64,000 bases of DNA. Source: Helicobacteraceae bacterium (GTDB taxonomy: Bacteria > Campylobacterota > Campylobacteria > Campylobacterales > Sulfurimonadaceae). The DNA lies in NCBI GenBank assembly GCA_027038835.1, contig JALWGC010000019.1, positions 127,538 through 191,537 of the forward strand, given 5' to 3'. Below the pieces are notes generated by a model. It saw only the letters and a list, made by a program, of their open reading frames with translations. It had not been told where the DNA came from and did no database searches. The position numbers and the translations under genes were made by a program. Shown here in pieces: positions 19,295-28,648 of this stretch (positions are counted from its first letter, which is position 1; the number at the start of each line of letters is the position of its first letter).

Positions 19295-20080
19295 TTATAA
19301 TCTTTCGAGTATGTAGCGCACTTTGTCATTCTCCACATCGACCCTTATAAAATGGAAAAAACCTCTATCGCGACTGTGTGGAGCGCCTGCACCTCCGGTT
19401 ACAATAAAAGGCACGCCGTCCCAATCGCCCCGAAAGTACGCGTGTATATGGGAAGAAAAAACCATCGTAACGCCGTATTTTCTAAAAAGCTGTAAAAGTG
19501 CATACGCGTTTTTCGTATCTTTGAGGCTGTGCCCTTTGGCGAGTTTTCCTTCTCTTGGGTCAAAAAGCGGCACATGTAAAAAAACGAAACGGTGCGTATA
19601 TTTGCGCGCTTTTTCAAGCTCTTTTTCCAGCCACTTCATCCGTTTTTTCTTCACTCGCTTTTTATTCGCGTCATCTACGATAATGAAGTAGCTGTTGGCA
19701 TAGGAAAAAGAAAAATCGGTTTTTCCGATGAAACGCTCGAAGTTGGTTTTATCTCCAAAGAAAAACGGAATTTCATGGTTGCCTATAATGCTGATTATCG
19801 GTGTTTTTGCGTTTTTGAGTAAGTCGATGTATCGTACAAACTCCTCTTTTGCCCCGTTGGAGGTGATATCACCGTTGTTTAGAGCAAACGCCATAGCGCT
19901 TTTGTCGATTTTTTCGATGATTTTTTTAAACACCTCCTCGCCGTCACGATTGTCCCCCATGACCGCAAAAGAGAAAACCGAACTTTGGTTTCGTTCTCCA
20001 AGGCGCTCAAGCGAAATTTCGTTGTACGGCTTGGCATAAAGGGTAAAAAAAACAAAGAGTGAAAAAAACAGCGCTCTCAC
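19295..20080 (-). CDS. Exported calcineurin-like metallophosphoesterase
   Basis: A 261-residue protein with a short signal peptide (about 1-16, ending YAKP) and the complete metallophosphatase motif set: GDNRDG near 42, NNGDIT near 69, GNHE near 99, a lone His in FLHVP and SSHIHAY near 213. Substrate unknown. It overlaps dsbD by 4 bases (ATGA), which suggests a periplasmic enzyme expressed with the thiol-reducing system. The 41 bases between it and the PyrC-like gene hold only a short T-rich stretch. Confidence 0.85.
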   Translation of the reverse strand: MRALFFSLFVFFTLYAKPYNEISLERLGERNQSSVFSFAVMGDNRDGEEVFKKIIEKIDKSAMAFALNNGDITSNGAKEEFVRYIDLLKNAKTPIISIIGNHEIPFFFGDKTNFERFIGKTDFSFSYANSYFIIVDDANKKRVKKKRMKWLEKELEKARKYTHRFVFLHVPLFDPREGKLAKGHSLKDTKNAYALLQLFRKYGVTMVFSSHIHAYFRGDWDGVPFIVTGGAGAPHSRDRGFFHFIRVDVENDKVRYILERL

Positions 20081-21834
20081 TTACGCAAATTCTCCAAAAA
20101 CTCCTCCGATTCGACAAATCCGACAACCCTTTTAGCACGCACCTCCTGCCCTTTCTCATCTATAAAAACGACAACCGGAGGACCAAATACCCCATACTCT
20201 TTGGCAAGCTCTTTTTGCGCTTTCCCGTTTTTGGTCAAATCGGCACGGATAAGTACGAAATCTTTCAGCGCCTCTTGCACTTTGGCATCGCTGAAAGTTT
20301 TCTCATCGAGCTCTTTACACGCCGTACACCATTTTGCGGAAAAGTCGAGCAATATCTTTCGACCTTCGTATTTTTCAAGCATCATATCGAGCTGTCCAAG
20401 CGTCGTAACCCTTTGGAAATCGAGCTCTTTTTTCACACCTTCTTGTGTGCTTTTGGAAACCGCGACACTTTTTTGTAAAAAACCAAGAGGCTCGCTCAAA
20501 CTTTTGCTTCCGGCAAACGCACCAATTGCCAGTACAATGGAGTAAAAAAGCAGTGCAAGCGCGAGCGTTCTTTTGAAAATATGGCTTTTGGCATCCAAAG
20601 CACCGAGATAGATGGCACTCCCAAGCCCAAGAAGCGCCCATAACAACATCACTACATAAGCGCTTAAGATTTTTTCCAACATCCATATAGCCACGCCAAG
20701 CATCAAAATACCAAAAATCCCGTTTACAAGCGTCATCCAAGGACCGGGACGCGGCATCAATTTTCCAGCCCCCGTACCGACAACCAAAAGGGGCACGCCC
20801 ATTCCAAGGCTCATAGCGAACAAAGCGAGTGCTCCAAGCCATGCATCACCGGTTTGACCTATATACACAAGCGCTCCGGCAAGCGGCGCGGCAACGCAAG
20901 GTCCGACGATAAGCGCTGAGAGAAACCCCATGATAGCCACACCCACGACACCCCCTTTGTCTTGCCCTTTAGAGCTGACTTTGGCGACGAAACTGTCTGG
21001 GAGTTTAAGTTCATAGTAACCGAACATACTCATAGCCAGCGCAACGAAAATCGCCGCGAAACTAACGACTACGTAAGGGTTTTGCAATGCAGCTTGGAGG
21101 TTGCTTCCAAAAAGCCCCGCCAAAACACCCGCTATGGTGTAGGCAAGCGACATCGCCAACACATACACCAAAGAGAGAAAAAACGCTTTTTTCGTCGTTA
21201 TCCCCTTCCCTTGAGAAACGATAAGACCCGATATAATTGGAATCATGGGAAATACACAAGGAGTAAGCGCAAGCAACAGCCCAAAACCGAAAAACGACGC
21301 TACTATCATCCATAAACTTCCCTCTTTGAGGGTCTGTGCTATGGCATCGACGCTGTTTTCGCTTTGGGGGTGTCGTTCTATGGTACTTTGTGCGGTTTTG
21401 GCACTTTGGCTACCTATTTTCGAAGTGTCTATTTGCAAAGTGTAGCTTTTTTCCACCGGTTCGTAACACAGTCCCATAGCACTACACCCTTGAAAGCCAA
21501 AAACAAAGCGCGCGTCCACAACACCGGCGGTATCGGAGTTCTTTTTCAACACGACGACAAACGTCGGCTCCCCTTCATACACTTTATCGCCGTCATGCTC
21601 TATCGGCTTTGGTTTTTCGATCTTGTCTATGCTTACATCGGGCGTACCTGCAAGTTCGAACTTAAGCGCACTGTCGTAGATGTATATCTGCTCCGCCAAC
21701 TTCACTTTCGCTACGATTTTTCCGTTTTCTACACGCACGGAGGGTTTGAACGCCTCTTGGGGGGAAACGAACTTCCCAAACCCGCCAAAAAGAGCGAGCG
21801 GCATCAACAACAAAAACAAAAACTTATACTTCAT
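20077..21834 (-). CDS. dsbD: Thiol:disulfide interchange protein DsbD
   Basis: Transfers reducing power from cytoplasmic thioredoxin to the periplasm. The 585-residue protein has all three DsbD parts. These are a signal peptide and N-terminal domain with the GCSAMGLC cysteine pair near 112-119, and a membrane domain with eight or so helices and the key cysteines in TPCVFP and GPCVAAP. The third is a C-terminal thioredoxin domain with WCTAC. It heads a short run with the metallophosphatase. It probably keeps cytochrome c cysteines or DsbC-like proteins reduced; the exact client is not visible here. Confidence 0.95.
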   Translation of the reverse strand: MKYKFLFLLLMPLALFGGFGKFVSPQEAFKPSVRVENGKIVAKVKLAEQIYIYDSALKFELAGTPDVSIDKIEKPKPIEHDGDKVYEGEPTFVVVLKKNSDTAGVVDARFVFGFQGCSAMGLCYEPVEKSYTLQIDTSKIGSQSAKTAQSTIERHPQSENSVDAIAQTLKEGSLWMIVASFFGFGLLLALTPCVFPMIPIISGLIVSQGKGITTKKAFFLSLVYVLAMSLAYTIAGVLAGLFGSNLQAALQNPYVVVSFAAIFVALAMSMFGYYELKLPDSFVAKVSSKGQDKGGVVGVAIMGFLSALIVGPCVAAPLAGALVYIGQTGDAWLGALALFAMSLGMGVPLLVVGTGAGKLMPRPGPWMTLVNGIFGILMLGVAIWMLEKILSAYVVMLLWALLGLGSAIYLGALDAKSHIFKRTLALALLFYSIVLAIGAFAGSKSLSEPLGFLQKSVAVSKSTQEGVKKELDFQRVTTLGQLDMMLEKYEGRKILLDFSAKWCTACKELDEKTFSDAKVQEALKDFVLIRADLTKNGKAQKELAKEYGVFGPPVVVFIDEKGQEVRAKRVVGFVESEEFLENLRK

Positions 21835-21900
21835 AACAACACGCCTTGAAAAGATTTTGTATAATTATACTCTATAAATATGCAATAAAAACGTAACGAG

Positions 21901-23094
21901 CTATGCGGTGTGAAGTTCTTTTATTTCCGTAGCGAGGACAACTTTGTTTCTACCTGTTTTTTTGGCTTCGTAGAGCGCTTTATCGGCATGTTCGATGACA
22001 TCGCCGATAGAAAGCCCCTCCTTGAAACAACTCACCCCTATGCTAATGGTCTTTTTACCGACTTCGGCAAAATTTTCTCTCTCTATTATATAGCGCAGAT
22101 TCTCCGCCAAAACGGCAGCTTGTTCCAAGGTTGTATTTGGAGCGATGATGAGAAACTCCTCCCCTCCCCATCTTCCGACGATATCGGTCCCTCTTGTGTA
22201 TTTTCGTAAAATCGAAGCTACTTTGACAAGCACCTCGTCCCCTACCAAATGCCCGTACTCGTCGTTGACCGCTTTGAAATGGTCTATATCTACAAGTACG
22301 ACACAACAAGGGACGTTGTACCTTTGAAACTCCTGCATAACCCTTTCCATTTCCGTTTCGAGTTTCACCCTGTTATAAAGCCCAGTCAGTTTGTCCGTTA
22401 CGGAGAGTTTTTCAAGCTTTTTGACATACTCTTGTACCTGCTGTTCCATCTGATTGGAGTATTTGTGTTCCAAGAAAAGGTTTCGCTGGTTGTACTCGGC
22501 AATATATGCACTAAAACCCGAAAGCAAAATAGTGGAGAAAAAGAGTGATTGCAAAAACAAAAACGATATAGTATCAAGTTGCGATTGCAACACGAACGCT
22601 ATCGCTACGTCGATAACCACTACCATAACCAACGCGTTTATGAAACGGTTTCCAAAAACGGTAAACGCGGCGGTTATGAACAAAACGAAGCCCGCATCGT
22701 ACAAAACATACACCAAGCTGTCTTCAGGGTAATAGGAGCTGATTTTTAGCAGTATAATCCCCGTTATTATCGTCAAAATGGAGCTGAAAAACTGCAGCTT
22801 TGCGATGGAATACTCTTGTCTATAGTTCAAAAAAGTATAAAGCGCTATCAAAAAAACACCCTCTATGCTTCTTATCTTCAACAGCTCTTCATCGAGTTTT
22901 GGAAACACTATGTGGTCAAGCATCGCATAGAGGGAAAAGAGTATGATAGTAAGCAAAATTCCGAATTTCATCATCACCAAAGCGGTGGCGTTGAAATCGC
23001 GCATGAACTCCTTTTCAAACACTTCATTGTCGAACGAAAGGGTAAAAGGGTTGATATTGACATTGAAGTATCTATTGTAGTAAAATCGTTTCAA
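21901..23094 (-). CDS. Membrane-bound diguanylate cyclase (GGEEF)
   Basis: A 397-residue protein with about six membrane helices (43-200) and no large extracytoplasmic domain, a short coiled coil (about 205-230) and a GGDEF domain. The signature is GGEEF at 310-314, so it should make cyclic di-GMP. RGTD at 301-304 is a product-inhibition I-site at the right spacing. The start is TTG at 23092-23094, with GAGGAAAA immediately upstream; no in-frame ATG lies near it. It follows the GGDEF-EAL gene by 128 bases, a gap that contains its own promoter and a possible small ORF. Confidence 0.9.
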   Translation of the reverse strand: MKRFYYNRYFNVNINPFTLSFDNEVFEKEFMRDFNATALVMMKFGILLTIILFSLYAMLDHIVFPKLDEELLKIRSIEGVFLIALYTFLNYRQEYSIAKLQFFSSILTIITGIILLKISSYYPEDSLVYVLYDAGFVLFITAAFTVFGNRFINALVMVVVIDVAIAFVLQSQLDTISFLFLQSLFFSTILLSGFSAYIAEYNQRNLFLEHKYSNQMEQQVQEYVKKLEKLSVTDKLTGLYNRVKLETEMERVMQEFQRYNVPCCVVLVDIDHFKAVNDEYGHLVGDEVLVKVASILRKYTRGTDIVGRWGGEEFLIIAPNTTLEQAAVLAENLRYIIERENFAEVGKKTISIGVSCFKEGLSIGDVIEHADKALYEAKKTGRNKVVLATEIKELHTA

Positions 23095-23114
23095 TTTTCC
23101 TCTGAACCTTTTAG

Positions 23115-23201
23115 TTAAAAATTAAAGCACGATATTATCATAAATTTCATTATAATTCGGTTAACTTCTGTTACAATATTTTCAAACTTACAGCATGCCA
23201 T
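23115..23201 (-). CDS. Possible 28-codon ORF behind a perfect ribosome binding site
   Basis: Between the GGDEF-EAL and GGEEF genes, minus strand, an ATG at 23199-23201 follows GGAGGTGAT, an almost complete complement of the 16S tail, at suitable spacing. It opens a 28-codon frame (starting MACCKFENIV, with three cysteines) ending in TAA. The peptide has no recognised family. The frame overlaps the promoter proposed for the downstream gene, so it could be a leader peptide, a small regulatory protein or chance; the ribosome binding site is the main evidence. Confidence 0.35.
   Translation of the reverse strand: MACCKFENIVTEVNRIIMKFMIISCFNF
23149..23176 (-). promoter_or_regulatory. Putative sigma-70 promoter for the GGEEF cyclase gene
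   Basis: On the minus strand TTGTAA (23171-23176), a 16-base spacer and TATAAT (23149-23154), about 55 bases before the TTG start. It would let the cyclase be expressed apart from the GGDEF-EAL gene. Confidence 0.5.
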
Positions 23202-23222
23202 CTTGTTATCACCTCCAAACGA

Positions 23223-25208
23223 CTACAAGTTTGCATGAAACAGTGCTTCGAAATCTTTGGCACGAAGCGGCTTCGAGCAGTAATACCCCTGATACATATC
23301 ACACCCCAGTTCTTTGACAAGCTGCAACTGTCGCTCGCTCTCGACCCCTTCTGCGACTATCTCGAGGCGGAGCTGTTTGGCTATTTTGACTATCATCTCG
23401 ACAAACGCGGCATCTTGTTCGTCATCGATGGAGTCTATAAAGCCTTTATCGACTTTTATCGTATCGTATGGAATCTTTTTCAAATACGACAAAGAGGAAT
23501 ACCCCGTACCGAAATCATCGAGCGACAAACTCACACCAAGACGTTTTATGGCATCGAGCTTTGCTATTTTTATCTCTATATCTTTGATAAGAACACTTTC
23601 GGTAAGCTCTATATCGAGCATTTTCGGGTCTATGTCGTTTAGGCATTTTTCGATATGCAAAAGTAAATTCTCATCTTCGAACTGCGTACCCGAAACATTG
23701 ACCGACACCTTTACGTCTTTCAACGCTGTTGGACTCCACAAGCGTATCTGCTTGCATGCTTCTTGGAGTATCCACTCCCCAAGAACGATAATAAAGCCGT
23801 TTTGTTCCGCAACGGGGATGAAACTATCTGGAGAGAGCACACCCCTTTCTGGGTCGTTGAGGCGAACGAGCGCTTCGCAAGCGACTATTTTGTTCGTCGC
23901 TAAGTCCACTTTTGGCTGGTAATACAGCTCGAACCAACCGTTTTCAAGCGCTTTTTGCATCAACTTCTGCATTTTGACCTTTTCCTCGACATACTTGTTG
24001 AGCGACTCGGTAAAGAAATGGTAGCGGTTCTTTCCATCCGCTTTGGCGAGATACATCGCTATATCGGCGTGTTTTAAAAGTGTGTTCGTATCTTTACCGT
24101 CTTTTGGGAACACCGCCACACCCATACTCATCGTAACGACAATGTTACTCTCTTTTATCCGCAGCGGTTTTTTAAATATAGCGGTAATACGCTCTAAAAC
24201 GTTTACAATGGAGACTTCCTCTTCTATTTCCGGCAAGACGATAACGAACTCGTCCCCGCCGAAACGAGAAACTATATCGTTATCACGCACGGCACCGACA
24301 AGTTGTTTCGCCACTTCTTTGAGCAATTCATCGCCATACTCATGCCCAAGGGTATCGTTGATGTTTTTAAAGTCGTCCAGATCGATGAACACAAGCGCGA
24401 ACTTTTCGTTAAAACGGCTATTTTTCGAAACGAGCCAATCAAGCTTTTCGATTAAACTTTTACGATTGAAAAGACCGCTTAGGGGGTCTTGTGTGGAGAG
24501 TTTATACAGCTTCTCCTGTTCTTTTTTCAACCTTTTGAAGGTTTTTATCAGCGCGAGTCTTATCCACTCGAGTTCGCTTATGAGAAAACTTCCCGGCGGA
24601 TTGGTACTCGAAATTGCGAACTCCCGTAGCTTCTCCAGCGGTAAAATGATAAAACGCCTCATAACACTGTAGAAAGTAAAAAGGAACAATGCAGAAAAGA
24701 GCACGAAAAATATCATGGCATTTTTTACATGATTGTAGAACAACGAGTCGATATATTCCAAATCGGTATAGACATGTACTGTAAAATAGTGGGGCGTGAA
24801 CTTTTTGAACAGACGGATTTGAAAAGTGTAGCAACGCTGTTTGAAAATATCGGCTCGCTCTATCTCTATGACGGGAAGACAAGAGATATTTCGATGGTAT
24901 TCCACTTCTTTTCTGTCGGTAGTGTAGATGATTTTATGTTTTTGGCTCACGATGTGCACATCTTTGATCAGGATATTCGTAGCTACGGCATTGTCAAGAT
25001 ACGCGGTGACGGCGTATGGGTTCTCCACTTCCATATTGGTTTTAAGAAAATGGCGAAGAGAGAGGATTTTCGTTTGAATATCGTCTCGTAAAAGAGTGGA
25101 AACGTTTTCTTTCGACTTGAAATAAAAATTGACGAACAAACCCGTCATCACTATATACAAAATCGCTACGACACTCAAACTGAAGGTCTTGATAGAAAAG
25201 CCTTTCAC
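23223..25208 (-). CDS. GGDEF-EAL membrane protein, both domains intact
   Basis: A 661-residue protein with helices at about 8-28 and 164-185 bounding a periplasmic domain of about 135 residues, then a HAMP-like linker. The GGDEF domain has the intact signature SRFGGDEF and an RDND I-site five residues before it. The EAL domain retains EALVR, NVSG, ELTES, DDFGTGYS, the KVDK lysine, EGVE and QGYY, so the phosphodiesterase should be active. Which activity dominates is not readable. The start overlaps the stop of an upstream lipoprotein solute-binding gene by 4 bases (ATGA), implying that the binding protein signals to this protein. Confidence 0.92.
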   Translation of the reverse strand: MKGFSIKTFSLSVVAILYIVMTGLFVNFYFKSKENVSTLLRDDIQTKILSLRHFLKTNMEVENPYAVTAYLDNAVATNILIKDVHIVSQKHKIIYTTDRKEVEYHRNISCLPVIEIERADIFKQRCYTFQIRLFKKFTPHYFTVHVYTDLEYIDSLFYNHVKNAMIFFVLFSALFLFTFYSVMRRFIILPLEKLREFAISSTNPPGSFLISELEWIRLALIKTFKRLKKEQEKLYKLSTQDPLSGLFNRKSLIEKLDWLVSKNSRFNEKFALVFIDLDDFKNINDTLGHEYGDELLKEVAKQLVGAVRDNDIVSRFGGDEFVIVLPEIEEEVSIVNVLERITAIFKKPLRIKESNIVVTMSMGVAVFPKDGKDTNTLLKHADIAMYLAKADGKNRYHFFTESLNKYVEEKVKMQKLMQKALENGWFELYYQPKVDLATNKIVACEALVRLNDPERGVLSPDSFIPVAEQNGFIIVLGEWILQEACKQIRLWSPTALKDVKVSVNVSGTQFEDENLLLHIEKCLNDIDPKMLDIELTESVLIKDIEIKIAKLDAIKRLGVSLSLDDFGTGYSSLSYLKKIPYDTIKVDKGFIDSIDDEQDAAFVEMIVKIAKQLRLEIVAEGVESERQLQLVKELGCDMYQGYYCSKPLRAKDFEALFHANL

Positions 25209-26095
25209 TGCAAAAGCTCCTCTTTTTCATATCCCATGGGCTCTATCACTTGCAAAAGCTTTTGTGAAGGTTTGTTTATCCATTTGATTTTTTTCAAACC
25301 TTCCACATACTCTTCGTACGAGATGTTTTTAAGGTAGTTTTTGACTATTGCGTACGATTTCTTCGGCTCTTTTCGTATCTGCTCTATTTTGGCATCTATC
25401 ACCTTTTTCAAAGCTTCAAGCTGTGCTTTGTGGTTTTTAAGCACTTTCTTTCTGACACACAAAGCGTCTATAACTATCAAATCGTCTATATCTTTCGTCG
25501 AAGCGAGCTCTATAAAGCCGTTTTTTTGCAGTATGTCGCTGTAAGGGATGTAGCTTACGGCTAAAATCCTCTTCGAAGAGTCGTTTCGAAGCTGTGTTAT
25601 TTTTTGTTGGTCTTGGTTGTGGAGTTGTATCTTTTTCTCTTCGATGGAGTATTTTTTCATAAACTCTTGTAAAAGCTCGGAATTTATGGAATCGACTTCG
25701 AGGTAAACGTCTATCTTTTTGGCGTTTTTTATCTGAGAAAGCGGTTTGTTTCCAAGTATCACATCACCCCCGTACGAGCGATCGATCAAAATCACGGGTC
25801 GTATATCGCCGCTCATTTGCTTCAAAGCGTAAAATTCATGTTGAGTAGTCGTTACCATATCCGCTTTATCGACGGCGTAAAGTTCCATCGCTTCGGCCAA
25901 AGAAACGTTCATAACGAGTTCGAAACCGAGTTTTTTCAATTCACCCGTTTCTTGAGCGTAAAAAAGCGGTGTGTAGCCTATCCATGAATTTGTGGCTATT
26001 TTGATATTTTTATGAGTCTCACCGGCGGAACAACCAAAGAGCAATAGTGCGTATATGGCAACAAACAGCACAAGAAAAACTTTTTTCATAGACAA
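25205..26095 (-). CDS. Lipoprotein solute-binding protein (NMT1/SsuA-like), no transporter partner
   Basis: A 296-residue protein with a lipoprotein signal (LLLFGC, Cys at about 22). Its fold pattern is that of NMT1/SsuA-type ABC binding proteins: IATNSWIGYTPLFYAQETG at the start of the mature part and DMVTTTQHEFYAL near 80. No permease or ATPase gene is near. Instead the stop overlaps the start of the GGDEF-EAL gene, so the likely job is ligand sensing for cyclic-di-GMP control. The ligand is unknown; relatives bind nitrate-like, sulfonate or pyrimidine compounds. The start is one of two close Met codons (residues 1 and 3). Confidence 0.82.
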   Translation of the reverse strand: MSMKKVFLVLFVAIYALLLFGCSAGETHKNIKIATNSWIGYTPLFYAQETGELKKLGFELVMNVSLAEAMELYAVDKADMVTTTQHEFYALKQMSGDIRPVILIDRSYGGDVILGNKPLSQIKNAKKIDVYLEVDSINSELLQEFMKKYSIEEKKIQLHNQDQQKITQLRNDSSKRILAVSYIPYSDILQKNGFIELASTKDIDDLIVIDALCVRKKVLKNHKAQLEALKKVIDAKIEQIRKEPKKSYAIVKNYLKNISYEEYVEGLKKIKWINKPSQKLLQVIEPMGYEKEELLQ

Positions 26096-26112
26096 CCTTT
26101 TTTCCCTACCTA

Positions 26113-26118
26113 ATTATA
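26113..26118 (-). promoter_or_regulatory. Putative -10 element of the binding-protein/GGDEF-EAL operon
   Basis: TATAAT on the minus strand, 17 bases before the Met codon at 26095. TTAACT lies 16 bases further upstream as a possible -35. Confidence 0.5.
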
Positions 26119-26195
26119 GCAATTTTTCACTTTTAGTTAACCTTAAACGGAAAAAAAGTTTCTTCGAATCAAATTTTCGATTTATCTAAGGGCGA

Positions 26196-26201
26196 TATAA
26201 T
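26196..26201 (+). promoter_or_regulatory. Putative -10 element of acs
   Basis: TATAAT in the context GATATAATG, 33 bases before the acs ATG, which itself follows AAGGAAAAG. It is divergent from the promoter at 26113-26118. Confidence 0.6.
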
Positions 26202-26234
26202 GACACCAACTATTTTTTAAAACAAGGAAAAGCG

Positions 26235-28196
26235 ATGAGTGAACTAAAAGAGCTTTACTATCCAAACAGAGAACTTGCCAAAGAAGCACGCATAAAGAAC
26301 ATGTGCGAATACGAAGATTTGGTACGCTGGGCAGAAGAGGATTATGAAGGTTTTTGGACACATTTTGCAAAAGAGAAACTCGATTGGTTCGAACCGTTCG
26401 ATGACGACAAAGTGCTCGATGAGAGCGATTTTCCGTTTGTCAAATGGTTTGGCGGCGGAAAACTCAACGTCGCGTATCAATGTATAGACAGACATCTCGA
26501 CAAACGCAAGAACAAAGCCGCTATTATCTGGGAAGGGGATCGAGGCGACAAGCGCATCATCACCTATTTGGAACTGTACTACGAGGTCAACCGGTTTGCG
26601 AACCTGCTTAAAAACGAGTTTGGCGTCAAAAAAGGGGATCGCGTTATCATCTATATGCCGATGATTCCAGAAGCTGCGTTCGCGATGCTCGCATGTGCGC
26701 GCATAGGTGCTATTCACTCCGTCGTTTTTGGCGGTTTTAGCGCCGAAGCGCTTCGAGACCGCATCATCGACGCCGATGCCAAAGTGGTGATCACGGCCGA
26801 TGGAGCATACAGAAAAGATAAACCGTACATGCTCAAACCCGTCGTCGATGAAGCGCTCAAAGCCGATACCCCGGTAGAGAAAGTACTGGTAGTCGAGCGC
26901 AACAACGAAGATATCACTTGGGTAGAAGGAAGAGACTACTCCTACAACGAACTTGTCAAGAACCAACCAAGTGAATGTGAACCGGAAGTGATGGATAGTG
27001 AAGACCCGCTGTTCTTGCTTTACACATCAGGCAGTACCGGAAAACCAAAAGGGGTACAACACAACCAAGCGGGGTACATCCTATGGGCGCAGCTTACGAC
27101 CGAATGGGTATTTGATGTCAAAGAGAACGATACCTACTGGTGTACCGCCGATGTGGGCTGGATAACGGGACACACCTACATCGTTTACGGTCCGCTAGCT
27201 CAGGGTGCGACGACGGTGATGTTCGAAGGTGTTCCGACCTACCCCGATGCAGGTAGAGCGTGGAAAATGGTCGAAGAGTACAAAATCAACCAGTTCTACA
27301 CCGCTCCGACAGCCATTCGCGTACTCCACAAAATGGGAGAAGATGAACCGCGCAAATACGACCTAAGCTCTCTTAAAGTGCTTGGAACAGTCGGCGAACC
27401 GATAGACCCGCCTGCTTGGAAATGGTACTACGAAGTTGTCGGCGGCGGCAGATGCGCCATAGTCGATACCTACTGGCAAACCGAAACCGGAGGGCATATC
27501 GTAACCCCGCTTCCATTTGCGACCCCTATAAAACCGGCTTGTGCGACGCTACCGCTTCCGGGGATATTCGGCGAAATCCTCGACCCGCAAACCGGCGAAA
27601 AAGTACCCGTCGGCGAAAAAGGATACATGTGTGTAACACGCCCATGGCCAAGTATGATTCGCGGTGTGTGGGGCGATGAAGAGCGCTTCAAGAAGTCGTA
27701 CTTCGGCGATGTCAAAAAAGAGGGCAAAGCGGTTTATTTCACCGGTGACGGTGCTGTGTACGACGAAAACGGCTATATCACCATCACCGGTAGAACCGAC
27801 GACGTCATCAACGTTTCGGGACACAGAATGGGAACGGCGGAGATCGAAGCCGCAATCAAAAAGCACCCCAACGTCGCCGAAGTCGCGGTTGTGGGACGCC
27901 CGCATGATATCAAAGGGGAGTCGATATTCGCTTATGTCGTTTTGAAAAACGACCAAGGGGTAGCCGACGAGCTCGAAGAGAGCAAAGCTATCAACGACGT
28001 CATCAAAAAAGAGATAGGCAACATCGCTTTGTGCGACGATATCGCTTTCGTTCCGGGACTTCCAAAAACCAGAAGCGGAAAAATCATGCGACGTATCTTA
28101 CGTGCGATCGCCAAAGGGGAAGAGATAACACAAGACACCTCGACACTCGAAGACCCAAGCGTCGTGGAGAAGATTCAAGCCATAGTGAAAAAATAG
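26235..28196 (+). CDS. acsA: Acetyl-CoA synthetase (AMP-forming)
   Basis: Activates acetate to acetyl-CoA by way of acetyl-AMP. The 653-residue protein is full length, with the adenylate-forming signature [11 protein letters not shown] near 260, WWQTETGG-like TYWQTETGG near 415 and the C-terminal [11 protein letters not shown]. The lysine of that last motif is the residue regulated by acetylation in relatives. It has its own promoter and stands alone. In an autotroph or mixotroph it would allow acetate assimilation. Confidence 0.97.
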   Translation: MSELKELYYPNRELAKEARIKNMCEYEDLVRWAEEDYEGFWTHFAKEKLDWFEPFDDDKVLDESDFPFVKWFGGGKLNVAYQCIDRHLDKRKNKAAIIWEGDRGDKRIITYLELYYEVNRFANLLKNEFGVKKGDRVIIYMPMIPEAAFAMLACARIGAIHSVVFGGFSAEALRDRIIDADAKVVITADGAYRKDKPYMLKPVVDEALKADTPVEKVLVVERNNEDITWVEGRDYSYNELVKNQPSECEPEVMDSEDPLFLLYTSGSTGKPKGVQHNQAGYILWAQLTTEWVFDVKENDTYWCTADVGWITGHTYIVYGPLAQGATTVMFEGVPTYPDAGRAWKMVEEYKINQFYTAPTAIRVLHKMGEDEPRKYDLSSLKVLGTVGEPIDPPAWKWYYEVVGGGRCAIVDTYWQTETGGHIVTPLPFATPIKPACATLPLPGIFGEILDPQTGEKVPVGEKGYMCVTRPWPSMIRGVWGDEERFKKSYFGDVKKEGKAVYFTGDGAVYDENGYITITGRTDDVINVSGHRMGTAEIEAAIKKHPNVAEVAVVGRPHDIKGESIFAYVVLKNDQGVADELEESKAINDVIKKEIGNIALCDDIAFVPGLPKTRSGKIMRRILRAIAKGEEITQDTSTLEDPSVVEKIQAIVKK

Positions 28197-28208
28197 CTTC
28201 TTCCTCCC

Positions 28209-28222
28209 GGCCCTTTCGGGTC
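28209..28222 (+). terminator. Weak hairpin downstream of acs
   Basis: A 5-bp stem (GGCCC against GGGTC, one G.T pair) with a TTTC loop, 12 bases after the acs stop and followed by GATTTAT. It is small for a terminator. Confidence 0.3.
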
Positions 28223-28250
28223 GATTTATCCGCAGTTTATCCCTCTTTGC

Positions 28251-28256
28251 TATACT
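28251..28256 (+). promoter_or_regulatory. Putative -10 element of the DUF190-crcB pair
   Basis: TATACT in the context GCTATACTACG, 26 bases before the ATG at 28283. No clear -35 was seen, and I could not recognise a fluoride riboswitch. Confidence 0.4.
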
Positions 28257-28282
28257 ACGAAAAACCAATGGAAAGTTACTGC

Positions 28283-28648
28283 ATGAAACGCTACCTCGGA
28301 AAGAAAAAACTACTCAAAATCTACATCGACACTCTCGATAAACACGATGGAAAACCGTTGTGGGAAGAACTGCTAAAAAAAGTCAAAGAGCACGCTTTGG
28401 CAGGTGCGACCGTTTACAAAGCGGATGCCGGTATCGGTGCGTTTAGTCAAATCCACAGTTTCAAAGTTTGGTCGCTCGCTCAAGAGCTTCCCGTTATCGT
28501 GGAGATTATAGACGAAGAAGAAAAGATTCGCAACTTTTTAAACGCGATCGATTCGATGATGCAAAACGCTCTGGTAACCCTCACCGATACCGAAGTTATC
28601 CGCTACAAACACGAAAACTTCGACAAAGAAGGTGCCAAAAGTGAGTAA
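28283..28648 (+). CDS. DUF190 family protein
   Basis: A 121-residue PII-like small protein. The GKPLWEELLKKVKEHALAGATVYKADAGIGAFSQIH stretch (shown here as its positions 18-53) is the DUF190 signature. DUF190 genes are often next to crcB and are thought to modulate or accompany fluoride export. It overlaps crcB here. I chose the ATG at 28283 because GGAAAG lies seven bases upstream; an in-frame ATG at 28268 would add five residues. Confidence 0.82.
   Translation: MKRYLGKKKLLKIYIDTLDKHDGKPLWEELLKKVKEHALAGATVYKADAGIGAFSQIHSFKVWSLAQELPVIVEIIDEEEKIRNFLNAIDSMMQNALVTLTDTEVIRYKHENFDKEGAKSE

Noticed and set aside
28031..28282. A long upstream extension of the DUF190 gene into acs.
   Set aside because: It is the acs 3' end in another frame. 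DUF190 similarity starts at the ATG at 28283, which has its own ribosome binding site.
28197..28282. A fluoride riboswitch before the DUF190-crcB pair.
   Set aside because: The 86-base gap does not show the conserved fluoride-aptamer pattern that I would expect, although a covariance-model search would be decisive.
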